Source: Nostoc sp. NMS8
Lineage (GTDB): Bacteria; Cyanobacteriota; Cyanobacteriia; Cyanobacteriales; Nostocaceae
Assembly (NCBI RefSeq): GCF_017115045.1
Contig: NZ_JABXKK010000098.1
Span: forward strand, 62,001-126,000
Direction of reading: 5' to 3'
Length of the DNA: 64,000 nucleotides
Part shown: one piece after another, positions 1-9,057 of the stretch
How the letters are laid out: each line of letters starts with the position of its first letter
Numbering within the stretch: the stretch's first letter is position 1
Position numbers and translations under genes: made by a program
Notes under the pieces: generated by a model
What the model was told of the DNA's origin: nothing
The model's input: the letters and a program-made list of their open reading frames with translations, nothing else
Databases searched by the model: none

Positions 1-259
1 TAAAAATGTTGATAAGCATCGCACCAGAGAGGTTTCGGAAGCTTTTGTCAAGTTTCTTTTTAGTTCAGAAGCTCAACGTGAGTTTGCCAAAGTTGGTTTT
101 CGACCTGTTAATTCTGCTGTAACAAAAGAAGTACAGAATAAATTTCCTAAGATATCTAAGCTTTATAACGTTCAGAGCTTAGGAGGCTGGGATACGATTC
201 AGAAGAAGTTTTTCGAGGACGGCGCAATCTTCGACAAAATACAAAGTGGGCAACGCTAA
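1..259 (+). CDS. sulfate ABC transporter substrate-binding protein, C-terminal end (partial)
   Basis: The reading frame is open from base 2 to a TAA at 257-259 and is cut by the window edge, so only the last ~85 residues are seen. They include SEAFVKFLFSSEAQREFAKV, GFRPVN and a final GGWDTIQKKFF, the C-terminal pattern of periplasmic sulfate/thiosulfate-binding proteins (SbpA/CysP family). These deliver sulfate to the CysTWA importer. The assignment rests on this tail only; the ligand-binding N-terminal half lies outside. The TSUP permease that follows, on the opposite strand, is also often linked to sulfur-compound transport, which fits. Sulfate is the likely ligand but is inferred from family resemblance. 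Confidence 0.75.
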   Translation, partial: KNVDKHRTREVSEAFVKFLFSSEAQREFAKVGFRPVNSAVTKEVQNKFPKISKLYNVQSLGGWDTIQKKFFEDGAIFDKIQSGQR

Positions 260-334
260 TATAGTCTTTCTGATCTAGATTTTTATTCAACAGCTGTTCA
301 TGAGTGCAATTTTTATGAACAGCTTGTTAAGTAT

Positions 335-1108
335 TTAGATTTTTGGTGAATATGCAGCAAAATCAAATAACGTCTTGAGTGCAAGAGCAATTACTGTGGT
401 GAGAAATATACGCCGTAACCAGAAGTTGCTAAGTCTGAGGGCAAACCGCGATCCAACAATTCCACCAATGAACATAGTAATACTCAGAATAATACCTAGT
501 TTGTAATCAACTATTCCCTGTGTAAAGAAAATAATGGTGGCAATCAGCGAAGAAAAAATATTGATAAATTTTGTGTTTGCGATCGCCTGTACAAATGTCA
601 TCCGAAATAGGCTGACATAAGCTGCTGTGAGCATAGTGACATAGCCACCACTAAAGAAACCACCATAAACACCAAGCACAAAAGTTGCTATATATCCACC
701 AATTTCTGCTATTGGTGACGGTTTCCCTATTCTTAAAACGATTCCAGCTTTCCGATTGGTGATTGAAAACACGGCAACCACAATCATCAAAATCGAGATA
801 ATTAGAGGCATCGATTTTGAAGGTACAACTAAAACAAGTAATGCACCGATAATTGAGCCTAAAAGCGTTAAGACAATCATGATTGGCAAACGATTACGGT
901 CAATTGCTTTTTTACCAATAAAAGGCAATGTGCCACCAACACTCATAAAGGTTAATGCCAGCATATTAGTGGCAAGAGCAATACGCGGTTCAATACTCAA
1001 TTGCAACATTACAGGGACAGTAATTAAAGAAGTGCTTCCTGTAATGACACTTATGATACTTGTGAGAAAGAAAATTGCAATGAGGAGCAGTAATTGGCTA
1101 GCATTCAT
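335..1108 (-). CDS. TauE/SafE (TSUP) family membrane permease
   Basis: A 257-residue, strongly hydrophobic protein with about eight membrane segments arranged as two similar halves, the layout of the TSUP (sulfite exporter TauE/SafE) family. The first half begins with a hydrophobic helix followed by a GSTSLITVPVML loop, and the second half contains GVYGGFFSGGYVTML, the repeated glycine-rich family motif. Members export or import sulfite, sulfoacetate, sulfolactate or other organosulfur anions at the inner membrane; the substrate cannot be read from sequence. It converges with the sulfate-binding protein gene (75 bp between stops). Length is normal for the family. Start is the ATG at 1108. Confidence 0.8.
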   Translation of the reverse strand: MNASQLLLLIAIFFLTSIISVITGSTSLITVPVMLQLSIEPRIALATNMLALTFMSVGGTLPFIGKKAIDRNRLPIMIVLTLLGSIIGALLVLVVPSKSMPLIISILMIVVAVFSITNRKAGIVLRIGKPSPIAEIGGYIATFVLGVYGGFFSGGYVTMLTAAYVSLFRMTFVQAIANTKFINIFSSLIATIIFFTQGIVDYKLGIILSITMFIGGIVGSRFALRLSNFWLRRIFLTTVIALALKTLFDFAAYSPKI

Positions 1109-1543
1109 CAGAGAATTTTATTTTATGTTGTTAAGAATACATTTTCTGCAATGATGTTTGCAGTAAACAAAAATATCTAAAACTCTTGTTTAATATGAGT
1201 TACAGCCTTTTCTTGACTATATTAATATAAATATATTTCAGTGTAAAGACATAAATTTTATACCAATAAAATCGGTATTTTATATAAGCTTATAACAACT
1301 AAGTTGGGCAAAAATTATATAAATTGGTAAGTTACAAATTAATGTACATCTATAACAAAAAGATCCCCGACTTCTTCAAGAAGTCGGGGATATGAGCCTC
1401 TCAGTAAAAAGTAAATTAAATAGAATTGCTAGAGCGAGTCTATTTATCTGGAAATAGCTACAAATTACTTAATATGAACACCGTGAAAAATAAAACCCAT
1501 CTAGAAATAATCTAAATGGGCAAAATTCAACAACTACTTATTA
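1109..1543. other. intergenic region, AT-rich, with one palindromic repeat
   Basis: 435 bases without a convincing gene. It separates the permease start from the stop of the glutamine amidotransferase gene, so it holds the permease promoter on the minus strand. The only clear structure is the palindromic repeat at 1363-1391, listed separately. A second weak inverted repeat lies near 1495-1520 (CCCATCTAGAAATAATCTAAATGGG), close after the amidotransferase stop, and could end transcription. Confidence 0.5.
1363..1391. repeat. palindromic repeat, family A copy 1 (GATCCCCGACTTCTT type)
   Basis: Perfect inverted repeat with 14-bp arms (atccccgacttctt and its complement) and a single-base loop. Two further copies occur in this window, at 16350-16382 and 55864-55912. 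The flanking sequences differ, so this is a dispersed hairpin family rather than part of a gene. Confidence 0.85.
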
Positions 1544-2323
1544 TTAAGTGAATGCATATTTCATAGGCAACCCGTCCTGAAAAACTAGTAATTCTCCCGG
1601 TTGAATTTTTGTCCAAACTTCGTTGTCAGTGAGGGGTGTTGTCGCAATGACAGCAACGCGATCGCGTTCAGTAGTCACCTCTCGAAAATCTACGGTCATG
1701 TCTTGGTCAATTAAATGGGCAGCAGCAAAGGGCGCTTGGCGAACAATGTAGCTGAGATTGGTTGAGCAATAAGCAAAAAAGTGTTCTCCATCTGATAACA
1801 AGTAATTAAATATACCCAATTTTGCAATCAAATCAGTAATTTCTTGCAGCACAGGGTATAGTTTCTTTATGTCAGGCTTACCCTCAGGAAAGCGCGATCG
1901 CAATGTTTCTAGCATCATACAGAATGCTTTTTCACTATCGGTGTTACCTACGGCTTGATAAAAGCCCAAATTTTCTGGATCAAAATTTGGTAAATTACCA
2001 TTGTGGGCAAACACCCAATACTGACCCCACAATTCTCTGCGGAAAGGATGGCAGTTGTGTAGGGCAATTTCACCCTGAGTAGCTTTGCGGATATGGGCTA
2101 TGACATGGGTTGAGTGAATGGGATAACTTCGTACAAACTCCGCTACCGGAGAAGCAACAGAAGGTTGAGCATCTAAAAACATGCGACATCCCTTTCCTTC
2201 AAAGAAAGCAATGCCCCAACCATCGTTATGATTATCCGTTTTTCCTCCCCGTGCAGAAAACCCTTCAAAAGAAAAGCAAATATCCGTTGGAACATTGCAA
2301 TTCATTCCGAGCAGTTGGCACAT
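1544..2323 (-). CDS. class II glutamine amidotransferase (YafJ/GATase-II family)
   Basis: About 259 residues from the ATG at 2323. I chose this start because it gives Met-Cys-Gln-Leu-Leu, and class II (Ntn) amidotransferases need the cysteine at position 2 as the N-terminal nucleophile after Met removal. A TTG six codons upstream would bury it. Further family signs are DGWGIAFFEG, STHVIAHIRKATQG, NCHPFRRELWGQYWVFAHNG and GNTDSEKAF, which match the glutaminase site of the YafJ-type stand-alone GATase-II proteins. It should hydrolyse glutamine to supply ammonia, but no synthase domain is attached and the acceptor is unknown. Neighbours give no operon hint. Confidence 0.85.
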   Translation of the reverse strand: MCQLLGMNCNVPTDICFSFEGFSARGGKTDNHNDGWGIAFFEGKGCRMFLDAQPSVASPVAEFVRSYPIHSTHVIAHIRKATQGEIALHNCHPFRRELWGQYWVFAHNGNLPNFDPENLGFYQAVGNTDSEKAFCMMLETLRSRFPEGKPDIKKLYPVLQEITDLIAKLGIFNYLLSDGEHFFAYCSTNLSYIVRQAPFAAAHLIDQDMTVDFREVTTERDRVAVIATTPLTDNEVWTKIQPGELLVFQDGLPMKYAFT

Positions 2324-2484
2324 GGATGTTGCAGCTCTCAATTTTTGACTAAGGCCTCAGGATCAAGATACTTCAGAATGCTGCCTTGATTCTGGAGCGA
2401 TCGCTTCAATCTTAGAATTTAAAGCTGAGATACTCCAAATTATCGCCAAAAATAAGGAGTCTGCTTGTAGTTAGCAAGATCGCA

Positions 2485-2784
2485 CTATGCCACAAGATGG
2501 TAGCGGCGAATATCTGGTGCAGCAGTCACTAAACCTTCGAGTTTAGCTGCTGCCGCTTGGAAATGGGGTGAATCTAGATGAGTATTCAGGGCTTCTGATG
2601 AAGTCCATTCCTCTACAAAAGTAAAGTCTGTTTGGTCGTATTGGTTTTGCAAAAGTTCATACTTGATCGCACCTGCTTCCTGGCGGGTTGGCTCAATGAG
2701 TTCCAACAGTACAGCTTTTAGTTCTTCTACTTTGTTAGGCAAAGCAGTAATACGGGCAACAATGCGAATAGTTTGGTTTGTCAT
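2485..2784 (-). CDS. antibiotic biosynthesis monooxygenase (ABM) domain protein
   Basis: A 99-residue single-domain protein. It reads as one ferredoxin-like ABM fold: an N-terminal strand TIRIVARITA, a helix KVEELKAVLLELIEPTRQE, a second strand after GAIKYELLQN, then FTFVEEWTSSEALNTHLDSP with the HF...A ending typical of YgiN/quinol monooxygenase-like proteins. These small dimers act on quinols or other aromatics without a cofactor, but many have no known substrate. Length is usual. It lies 96 bp downstream of purE on the same strand, with tandem GGGCATTGGG-type repeat sequence between them, so co-transcription is possible but not shown. Confidence 0.8.
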   Translation of the reverse strand: MTNQTIRIVARITALPNKVEELKAVLLELIEPTRQEAGAIKYELLQNQYDQTDFTFVEEWTSSEALNTHLDSPHFQAAAAKLEGLVTAAPDIRRYHLVA

Positions 2785-2880
2785 TTGTTATGGGGCATTG
2801 GGCATGGGGCATTGGGAATGAGGCATTGGGAAAAGACTTTCTCTTTCTTTGTTCCCCTGTGGTGATGGTGTTAATTTTTG

Positions 2881-3399
2881 TTAAAACATCTGCTGTAAAT
2901 ATTGTTCATAGCCTAATTGTTCTAATTTTGCTTGCTTTGCAATTACCGATTCACACAAGGTTTGGCGATATTGTTGCACTTTTTCTAACAATTCTGGTTG
3001 ATGAGTTGCGAGGATTTGGACTGCTAAAAGACCGGCATTTTTGGCATTACCGATCGCGACTGTTGCTACAGGAATACCACCAGGCATCTGTAAAATAGAA
3101 TACAAAGAATCTACACCTTGTAAGTTACGAGTGGGTACAGGAACACCAATCACCGGAAGTGGAGTTAAAGACGCTACCATTCCAGGGAGGTGGGCAGCAC
3201 CACCAGCACCAGCAATAATTACCTTAATGCCGCGTTGGTGTGCAAGTTGAGCATATTGCACCATGCGTTCTGGGGTACGGTGAGCCGAAACGATCGCCAC
3301 TTCACTCTCAACGCCAAATTCTTCACAAACTGCGATCGCATCTTTCATAGTGGGCAAATCGGAATCGCTGCCCATAATAATACCAACTAAGGGAGTCAT
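2881..3399 (-). CDS. purE: 5-(carboxyamino)imidazole ribonucleotide mutase PurE
   Basis: 172 residues, full length for bacterial class I PurE. The protein converts N5-CAIR to CAIR in de novo purine synthesis. The characteristic residues are present in order: GSDSDLPTMKDA near the N-terminus (substrate phosphate/ribose binding), SAHRTPERM with the catalytic His, and AGAGGAAHLPGM followed by PVIGVPV. The upstream gap to nagA on the other strand contains tandem ATTTTGG repeats, so the two genes are divergent with about 90 bp between their starts. Confidence 0.95.
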   Translation of the reverse strand: MTPLVGIIMGSDSDLPTMKDAIAVCEEFGVESEVAIVSAHRTPERMVQYAQLAHQRGIKVIIAGAGGAAHLPGMVASLTPLPVIGVPVPTRNLQGVDSLYSILQMPGGIPVATVAIGNAKNAGLLAVQILATHQPELLEKVQQYRQTLCESVIAKQAKLEQLGYEQYLQQMF

Positions 3400-3401
3400 A
3401 G

Positions 3402-3434
3402 AATTTTGGATTTTGGATTTTGGATTTTGGATTA
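3402..3434. repeat. tandem ATTTTGGATTTTGG repeat
   Basis: Just upstream of purE the sequence runs through about four copies of the 7-mer GATTTTG. The same repeat stands before the CNNM-type gene at about 59682-59716, and a fragment lies inside the cobT insertion at about 14690. Confidence 0.7.
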
Positions 3435-3491
3435 ATCGCTGATTGTTTCATCTAAAATCGGATGAGATTTAGCTCTCTTCTCGCCAGTGTG

Positions 3492-4655
3492 ATGATCCAA
3501 GCAACACAAAATCCTGTAGATATTATCAATGCTAGAGTGCCTGGTTACAAAGATTTGCAGATGCTCTTGGTTAATCCAGAGGGCATAATTGAGCAAATTT
3601 TGCCAATGGGTGGAGTAAAAGCGGATAGCCGTGCATCCGTAATAGATGTAGCTGGCGACTGGATTTCATTGGGTGGCGTTGATTTGCAAATTAACGGTGC
3701 ATTGGGTTTGGCATTTCCTGATTTGAAGGTTGAAAATGCTCATGTACTCCAGAAAATAGGGCAATTTTTGTGGGATGTCGGGGTAGATGGATTTTTGCCG
3801 ACACTTGTGACAACTTCAGTAGAAAAGATTCAGCGATCGCTTGCTGTTATTGCTGATATTATTCCCAGTCAACAAGCAGGTGCCAAGATTCTGGGAGTAC
3901 ATTTAGAAGGCCCATTTTTGAATTACCAAAAGCGTGGCGCACACCCGGCAGAGTACTTGTTACCCCTCACAATTGAAGAGGTAAAACGGGTTTTGGGGGA
4001 CTATGCCCATATCGTGAAAGTCATCACCTTAGCGCCAGAGTTAGATCCCATTGGTGAAGTAATTCCATATTTGCGTTCTTTGGGGATTACCGTTAGTTTA
4101 GGGCATTCTCAGGCAACATCTGCCCAAGGGCAACTTGCCTTTGAACTCGGCGCAACGATGGTAACTCATGCCTTCAATGCCATGCCACCATTGCATCACC
4201 GCGAACCAGGATTATTAGGGACAGCAATTACCCATCCTAATGTCATGTGTGGTTTTATTGCTGATGGTGAACACGTTTCGCCCACGATGCTGCAAATATT
4301 ACTCCGTGCCAGTGATTACGAAAAAGGGTTGTTCCTCGTCAGCGATGCCCTTTCACCCCTGGGGCTACCCGATGGCGTGTATCCTTGGGACAGTCGGCAA
4401 ATTGAAATTAAAAATGGTACAGCACGACTCGCCGATGGCACGTTATCGGGGACGACTTTACCTTTATTAGTAGGAGTACAGAATTTGGTGAAGTGGGGGA
4501 TTTGTAATGTGGAGACTGCTATTTTACTAGCTACAGATGCACCTAGACAAGCGATTGGTTTACCAGAAATTGGCAAAAGTCAAGCCGCAAATTTATTACA
4601 CTGGCATGGGGATGAAACCACAAAGGAACTAACTTGGCAGCGATTATTGGGCTAA
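3492..4655 (+). CDS. nagA: N-acetylglucosamine-6-phosphate deacetylase NagA
   Basis: 387 residues from the ATG at 3492; an in-frame ATG at 3462 would add ten residues that look unlike the family, so the later start is preferred, though neither has a good ribosome site. It hydrolyses GlcNAc-6-P to GlcN-6-P in amino-sugar recycling. Amidohydrolase landmarks appear in order: GVDLQINGALG after the first strand, HLEGPFLN carrying the metal-binding Glu, GHSQAT with a metal-binding His, THAFNAMPPLHHREPG with the second His, and SDALSPLG with the catalytic Asp. No nagB is adjacent. Confidence 0.9.
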   Translation: MIQATQNPVDIINARVPGYKDLQMLLVNPEGIIEQILPMGGVKADSRASVIDVAGDWISLGGVDLQINGALGLAFPDLKVENAHVLQKIGQFLWDVGVDGFLPTLVTTSVEKIQRSLAVIADIIPSQQAGAKILGVHLEGPFLNYQKRGAHPAEYLLPLTIEEVKRVLGDYAHIVKVITLAPELDPIGEVIPYLRSLGITVSLGHSQATSAQGQLAFELGATMVTHAFNAMPPLHHREPGLLGTAITHPNVMCGFIADGEHVSPTMLQILLRASDYEKGLFLVSDALSPLGLPDGVYPWDSRQIEIKNGTARLADGTLSGTTLPLLVGVQNLVKWGICNVETAILLATDAPRQAIGLPEIGKSQAANLLHWHGDETTKELTWQRLLG

Positions 4656-4754
4656 ATTTCGCGTCAGAGGTATGGGTACAGCTTATCCTATTGTTAATTG
4701 AAATTTTTCAGATATTTTCACATATAATTTAGAATTCGTATACAAGTGCTTACT

Positions 4755-5762
4755 ATGACTAAATATCCAAATAAAATGATAGTTAAATATAGTGTTTTAT
4801 TTTCTAAGATTTTCAGGTATGCCAGATATTATCCTGAAGATATAATGCGTATACTTCGGTTTTCTGTTTTTCTAGGGTTGTTCTACTTATCTAATTGGCG
4901 CTCACCAAATAATGCAGAATTTGTCAATTTAGTATATGCATACTTTTTATCTGTTCCAATTTCAGAGGAAGAGCTTTCATTCTACACAGATAATCTTGAC
5001 CAAGGCAATTTTTCAAGAATTCAGATTATTCTTTCTTATTTAATGTTACCAATTGGGATTGAACAAAAACTCTTTGCTCGAACAGGCATCGAGTCACATC
5101 ACCTTGCAAGACTCAAACTGGTACAAGAAATATTGCCACCTGCTGAGTATATTCTCGATTTAGGAGGTTCTTGCCTTGGTTCCCCAGAAGGTTCCCTCAT
5201 GGTCATGGGTTATCCCTACAAACCTCAACAGTTGGATATTGTTGATCTACCACAGGAGGAAAGAATTTACTATCTGCATTCTGAGGAACATCCCCAGCAA
5301 TTCATAACTCCAGATAATCTTACAAAAATTAATTATATCTATCGCTCAATGGCAGATTTATCTTATTTTCCAGAACATACCGTTGACCTTGTGTGGTCAG
5401 GACAAAGCATTGAGCATGTAACAGAAGAAGAAGCCGAAAAAGTAATTAAAGAAGTCTTTAGAGTCATTAAGCCAGGTGGATCATTTTGTCTAGATACCCC
5501 AAATCGCCAGCTTACAAAGCTTTTGGTACGTAGAGGATTTGTACATCCTGAACATAAGATTGAATATACACCTGATGAATTGATTGCAAAAATTCAAAAA
5601 GCTGGTTTTATTATCAAAAAAACCTTAGCTGTCTCTCCCATGCCCTATAGTTTAAAAACCAAAAAATTTAGCAAACTAGAATTTATTAACAGTGTTGGAT
5701 TTTCGGAAAATACAAACCAAGGTTTTTCTTTTTTCATCTATTGTATTAAACCAGATAGATAG
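4755..5762 (+). CDS. class I SAM-dependent methyltransferase
   Basis: 335 residues from the ATG at 4755 (a GTG three codons earlier is possible). The first ~125 residues form an unrecognised, partly hydrophobic lead. From there a Methyltransf_11-type Rossmann domain is visible: YILDLGGSCLG is motif I (SAM binding), VDLVWSGQSIEHVTEEEAEK is the acidic/post-motif region, and IKPGGSFCLDTPNR is the later strand. The target is not evident; similar proteins sit in polysaccharide clusters and may modify sugars or lipids. It stands alone between nagA and clpB with AT-rich flanks. Confidence 0.75.
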   Translation: MTKYPNKMIVKYSVLFSKIFRYARYYPEDIMRILRFSVFLGLFYLSNWRSPNNAEFVNLVYAYFLSVPISEEELSFYTDNLDQGNFSRIQIILSYLMLPIGIEQKLFARTGIESHHLARLKLVQEILPPAEYILDLGGSCLGSPEGSLMVMGYPYKPQQLDIVDLPQEERIYYLHSEEHPQQFITPDNLTKINYIYRSMADLSYFPEHTVDLVWSGQSIEHVTEEEAEKVIKEVFRVIKPGGSFCLDTPNRQLTKLLVRRGFVHPEHKIEYTPDELIAKIQKAGFIIKKTLAVSPMPYSLKTKKFSKLEFINSVGFSENTNQGFSFFIYCIKPDR

Positions 5763-6025
5763 GGATAAATAAATATCAGATTTGAGAGAGGTTATTGAAT
5801 TATGGTTGCAAGGTAAAGTTGATCTTGACGATGAACTTTGAAAAGATTTGGGCAAGAATTGACTGATTTAATTTAGAGCGCTCGCTCCAAAAAAATCTCA
5901 ATTCATCCCACAAAGGGAGCAACACCGGATTCCTATTTAATTTTTGAAAAGCTGAGAAAATCGAAGCCTTGCGTCATAGAGTTTAGTGCCTCAGTATACT
6001 TAGTAAGGCTAACCAACATCAGCAG

Positions 6026-6268
6026 GTGGCAAGGGAAGATTTAGTCATGTTCATTAATGCCTGCCTCTCCTGCACAGGACAGCATGAGTTCTATGGTAAT
6101 GGTTATGGGCAGCGCGTATCTATTTTTTATTCTATAAGTTGCTCTGTTTGTTGTGCAATGAACAAGAATTGCACATGGGAAAATCGGAACTACGGGAAAA
6201 TACGACTTTTACAAGACGTGAACACCGATCTAGGCGATCGCTCTGCTGTTCTTACAATATCTATGTGA
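6026..6268 (+). pseudogene. possible remnant of a conserved cyanobacterial small protein
   Basis: An 80-codon frame opening with GTG at 6026. Its first 36 or so residues (LVMFINACLSCTGQ, then HEFYGNGYGQRVSI) look like a real conserved protein start. The rest (FYSISCSVCCAMNK onward) does not, which suggests a frameshift soon after the VSI codons followed by decay. I cannot name the parent family. There is no Shine-Dalgarno sequence, and the frame is also open about 13 codons upstream of the GTG. Treat as a likely gene fragment, not a working gene. Confidence 0.3.
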
Positions 6269-6274
6269 GAACAG
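6246..6274. promoter_or_regulatory. imperfect inverted repeat upstream of clpB
   Basis: Arms ctgttcttac and gtgagaacag (9 of 10 pairs) are separated by exactly nine bases, about 75 bases before the clpB start. The spacing resembles an operator for a dimeric repressor, but the arms do not match the CIRCE element (TTAGCACTC-N9-GAGTGCTAA). Function unproven. Confidence 0.3.
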
Positions 6275-6347
6275 AAATTTTATTGAGTTGGTGTTCTGGT
6301 AGTAGCCTCTGACAAGCTGCTGCGCCTCTACGTTCCTGAAAAAGCCT

Positions 6348-8966
6348 ATGCAACCTACTAATCCTAACCAATTTACAGAAAAAGCCTGGGAAGCGATCGC
6401 CCATACCCCCGATATTGTTAAACAATATCAACAACAGCAAATTGAAAGCGAACACCTGATGAAGGCGTTGCTAGAACAAGATGGTCTAGCAACTGGAATT
6501 CTCACCAAAGCGGGTGTTAATCTTCAAAAACTGCGCGATCGCACTGAACAATTTTTTCAACGTCAGCCAAAAGTATCAGGTAATAGTACCTCGGTATACT
6601 TAGGGCGCAGCTTGGATACACTTCTAGATCGAGCCGATGGATATCGCAAAGAGTTTCAAGATGAATATATTTCAATTGAACACTTATTGCTGGCTTACGC
6701 TAAAGATGACCGCTTTGGCAAAGCTTTATTCCAAGAATTCGGTTTAGACGAAGGCAAGCTAAAAAATATTATTAAACAAATTCGGGGGAGCCAAAAAGTG
6801 ACCGATCAAAATCCAGAAGGCAAATACGAAGCACTGGAAAAATACGGGCGTGACCTCACCGAAGCTGCGCGTAAAGGTCAACTCGATCCAGTAATTGGGC
6901 GAGATGATGAGATTCGTCGGACGGTGCAAATTCTCTCTCGCCGCACCAAGAATAATCCTGTGCTAATTGGCGAACCAGGTGTTGGTAAAACTGCGATCGC
7001 CGAAGGACTAGCACAGCGGATTATCGCCGGTGATGTACCTCAATCTCTCAAAGACCGCAAGCTAATCGCTTTAGATATGGGTGCTTTGATTGCAGGGGCA
7101 AAATTCCGGGGTGAATTTGAAGAACGCCTGAAAGCAGTATTAAAGGAAGTTACCGAGTCTGGCGGCAATATTGTTTTATTTATTGATGAAATTCACACCG
7201 TTGTCGGCGCTGGTGCAACCCAAGGCGCGATGGATGCTGGTAACTTATTAAAACCGATGTTGGCGCGGGGCGAATTGCGTTGTATTGGGGCGACAACCCT
7301 AGATGAATACCGCAAATATATCGAAAAAGATGCGGCATTAGAAAGACGCTTCCAGCAAGTTTATGTCGATCAGCCCAGTGTAGAAGATAGTATTTCGATT
7401 TTGCGCGGCTTGAGAGAACGTTATGAAAACCACCACGGGGTAAAGATTTCTGATAGTGCTTTAGTTGCAGCGGCGATATTGTCGAGTCGTTATATTAGCG
7501 ATCGCTTCCTCCCTGATAAAGCCATCGACTTGGTAGACGAAGCCGCCGCGAGATTAAAAATGGAGATAACCTCCAAACCAGAAGAACTCGACGAAATTGA
7601 TCGGAAGATTCTGCAATTAGAAATGGAGAAGCTATCGCTGCAAAAAGAAAGTGATGCCGCTTCTCGTGAACGCCTAGAAAGATTAGAAAAAGAAATTGCC
7701 GATCTCAAAGAAGAACAAAGAACCCTGAATACTCAATGGCAGTCTGAAAAAGATATTATTGACAAAATTCAGTCTGTGAAAAAAGAGATTGAACGGGTTA
7801 ACTTAGAGATTCAACAAGCAGAACGCGACTATGACCTTAACCGTGCTGCTGAGTTGAAATACGGCAATTTAACCAGTTTGCATCGTCAATTAGAAGCAGT
7901 AGAAGCTGAATTGGCAAGCGCTCAAAGAAGTGGTAAATCACTATTACGGGAAGAAGTCACCGAAGCAGATATTGCCGAAATTATTTCTAAATGGACAGGG
8001 ATTCCGATCAGCAAATTGGTGGAATCTGAGAAAGAGAAACTGTTGCATTTAGAAGATGAACTGCACCACCGCGTCATTGGCCAAGAAGAAGCAGTCACAG
8101 CTGTAGCGGATGCAATTCAGCGATCGCGCGCTGGATTAGCCGATCCCAATCGTCCCATCGCCAGCTTTATTTTCCTTGGGCCGACAGGTGTGGGTAAAAC
8201 CGAATTGGCGAAAGCGTTGGCGGCATATATGTTCGATAGTGAAGATGCGCTGGTGCGAATCGATATGTCAGAGTATATGGAGAAACACGCCGTCTCCCGC
8301 TTAATCGGTGCGCCTCCAGGATACGTAGGTTATGAAGAAGGCGGACAACTTACAGAAGCAATTCGCCGCCGTCCTTACTCAGTGATTCTCTTCGACGAAA
8401 TCGAGAAAGCGCACCCGGATGTCTTTAATATCTTCTTGCAAATTCTTGATGATGGTCGCGTCACTGATGCCCAAGGTCATAAGGTGGACTTCAAGAACGC
8501 TATTATCATCATGACCAGTAACATCGGTTCGCAGTACATTCTTGATGTCGCCGGAGATAACAACCATTACGACGAAATGCGCCGTCGGGTAATGGAAGCG
8601 ATGCGAAATAGCTTCCGTCCAGAATTCCTCAACCGAATTGATGAAATCATCATCTTCCACGGCTTAGATAAGAGGGAATTGCGGCAAATTGTGCTATTGC
8701 AAGTAGAAAGATTGCGCCAAAGACTTGGCGATCGCAAAATATCCCTGAAACTCTCGGATGCTGCACTTGACTTTTTAGCAGAAGTAGGGTACGACCCAGT
8801 ATATGGGGCGCGTCCATTGAAGCGAGCGATTCAGCGAGAGTTAGAAACGCAAATTGCTAAATCCATCTTGCGCGGCGAATTCAACGACGGTAACACGATC
8901 TTTGTAGATGTGCAGAATGAAAGGCTATCGTTTAGCCGTTTACCCGCTGAGGTCTTTACTGGATAA
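6348..8966 (+). CDS. clpB: ATP-dependent disaggregase chaperone ClpB
   Basis: 872 residues, full length for ClpB. It resolubilises aggregated proteins with the DnaK system in the cytosol. Domains in order: Clp-N repeats (1-150), AAA1 with Walker A GEPGVGKT near residue 208 and Walker B VLFIDEIHT, the long ClpB-specific coiled-coil M domain (about 405-530, rich in LERLEKEIADLKEEQ), then AAA2 with GPTGVGKT near 614, Walker B VILFDEIEKAHPDV, sensor-2 GARPLKRAIQ and the C-terminal oligomerisation tail. The M domain separates it from ClpA/ClpC. Cyanobacteria usually carry two clpB genes; which one this is cannot be told here. Confidence 0.96.
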   Translation: MQPTNPNQFTEKAWEAIAHTPDIVKQYQQQQIESEHLMKALLEQDGLATGILTKAGVNLQKLRDRTEQFFQRQPKVSGNSTSVYLGRSLDTLLDRADGYRKEFQDEYISIEHLLLAYAKDDRFGKALFQEFGLDEGKLKNIIKQIRGSQKVTDQNPEGKYEALEKYGRDLTEAARKGQLDPVIGRDDEIRRTVQILSRRTKNNPVLIGEPGVGKTAIAEGLAQRIIAGDVPQSLKDRKLIALDMGALIAGAKFRGEFEERLKAVLKEVTESGGNIVLFIDEIHTVVGAGATQGAMDAGNLLKPMLARGELRCIGATTLDEYRKYIEKDAALERRFQQVYVDQPSVEDSISILRGLRERYENHHGVKISDSALVAAAILSSRYISDRFLPDKAIDLVDEAAARLKMEITSKPEELDEIDRKILQLEMEKLSLQKESDAASRERLERLEKEIADLKEEQRTLNTQWQSEKDIIDKIQSVKKEIERVNLEIQQAERDYDLNRAAELKYGNLTSLHRQLEAVEAELASAQRSGKSLLREEVTEADIAEIISKWTGIPISKLVESEKEKLLHLEDELHHRVIGQEEAVTAVADAIQRSRAGLADPNRPIASFIFLGPTGVGKTELAKALAAYMFDSEDALVRIDMSEYMEKHAVSRLIGAPPGYVGYEEGGQLTEAIRRRPYSVILFDEIEKAHPDVFNIFLQILDDGRVTDAQGHKVDFKNAIIIMTSNIGSQYILDVAGDNNHYDEMRRRVMEAMRNSFRPEFLNRIDEIIIFHGLDKRELRQIVLLQVERLRQRLGDRKISLKLSDAALDFLAEVGYDPVYGARPLKRAIQRELETQIAKSILRGEFNDGNTIFVDVQNERLSFSRLPAEVFTG

Positions 8967-8988
8967 TTACACCTTATAAATCACACCC

Positions 8989-9021
8989 AAAAACCCGTTT
9001 TCTGATAGAGATCGGGTTTTT
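8989..9021 (+). terminator. rho-independent-type terminator after clpB
   Basis: Inverted repeat aaaaacccg ... cgggttttt with a 15-base loop starts 23 bases after the clpB stop and ends in a T run, the usual form of an intrinsic terminator. Confidence 0.75.
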
Positions 9022-9057
9022 GAATTATTTTAGGGGAAAAGTGGGAACCCTAAATTA

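Noticed and set aside
6261..6455. 64-codon minus-strand frame at the clpB start
   Set aside because: Antisense to the first codons of clpB, no features of its own.
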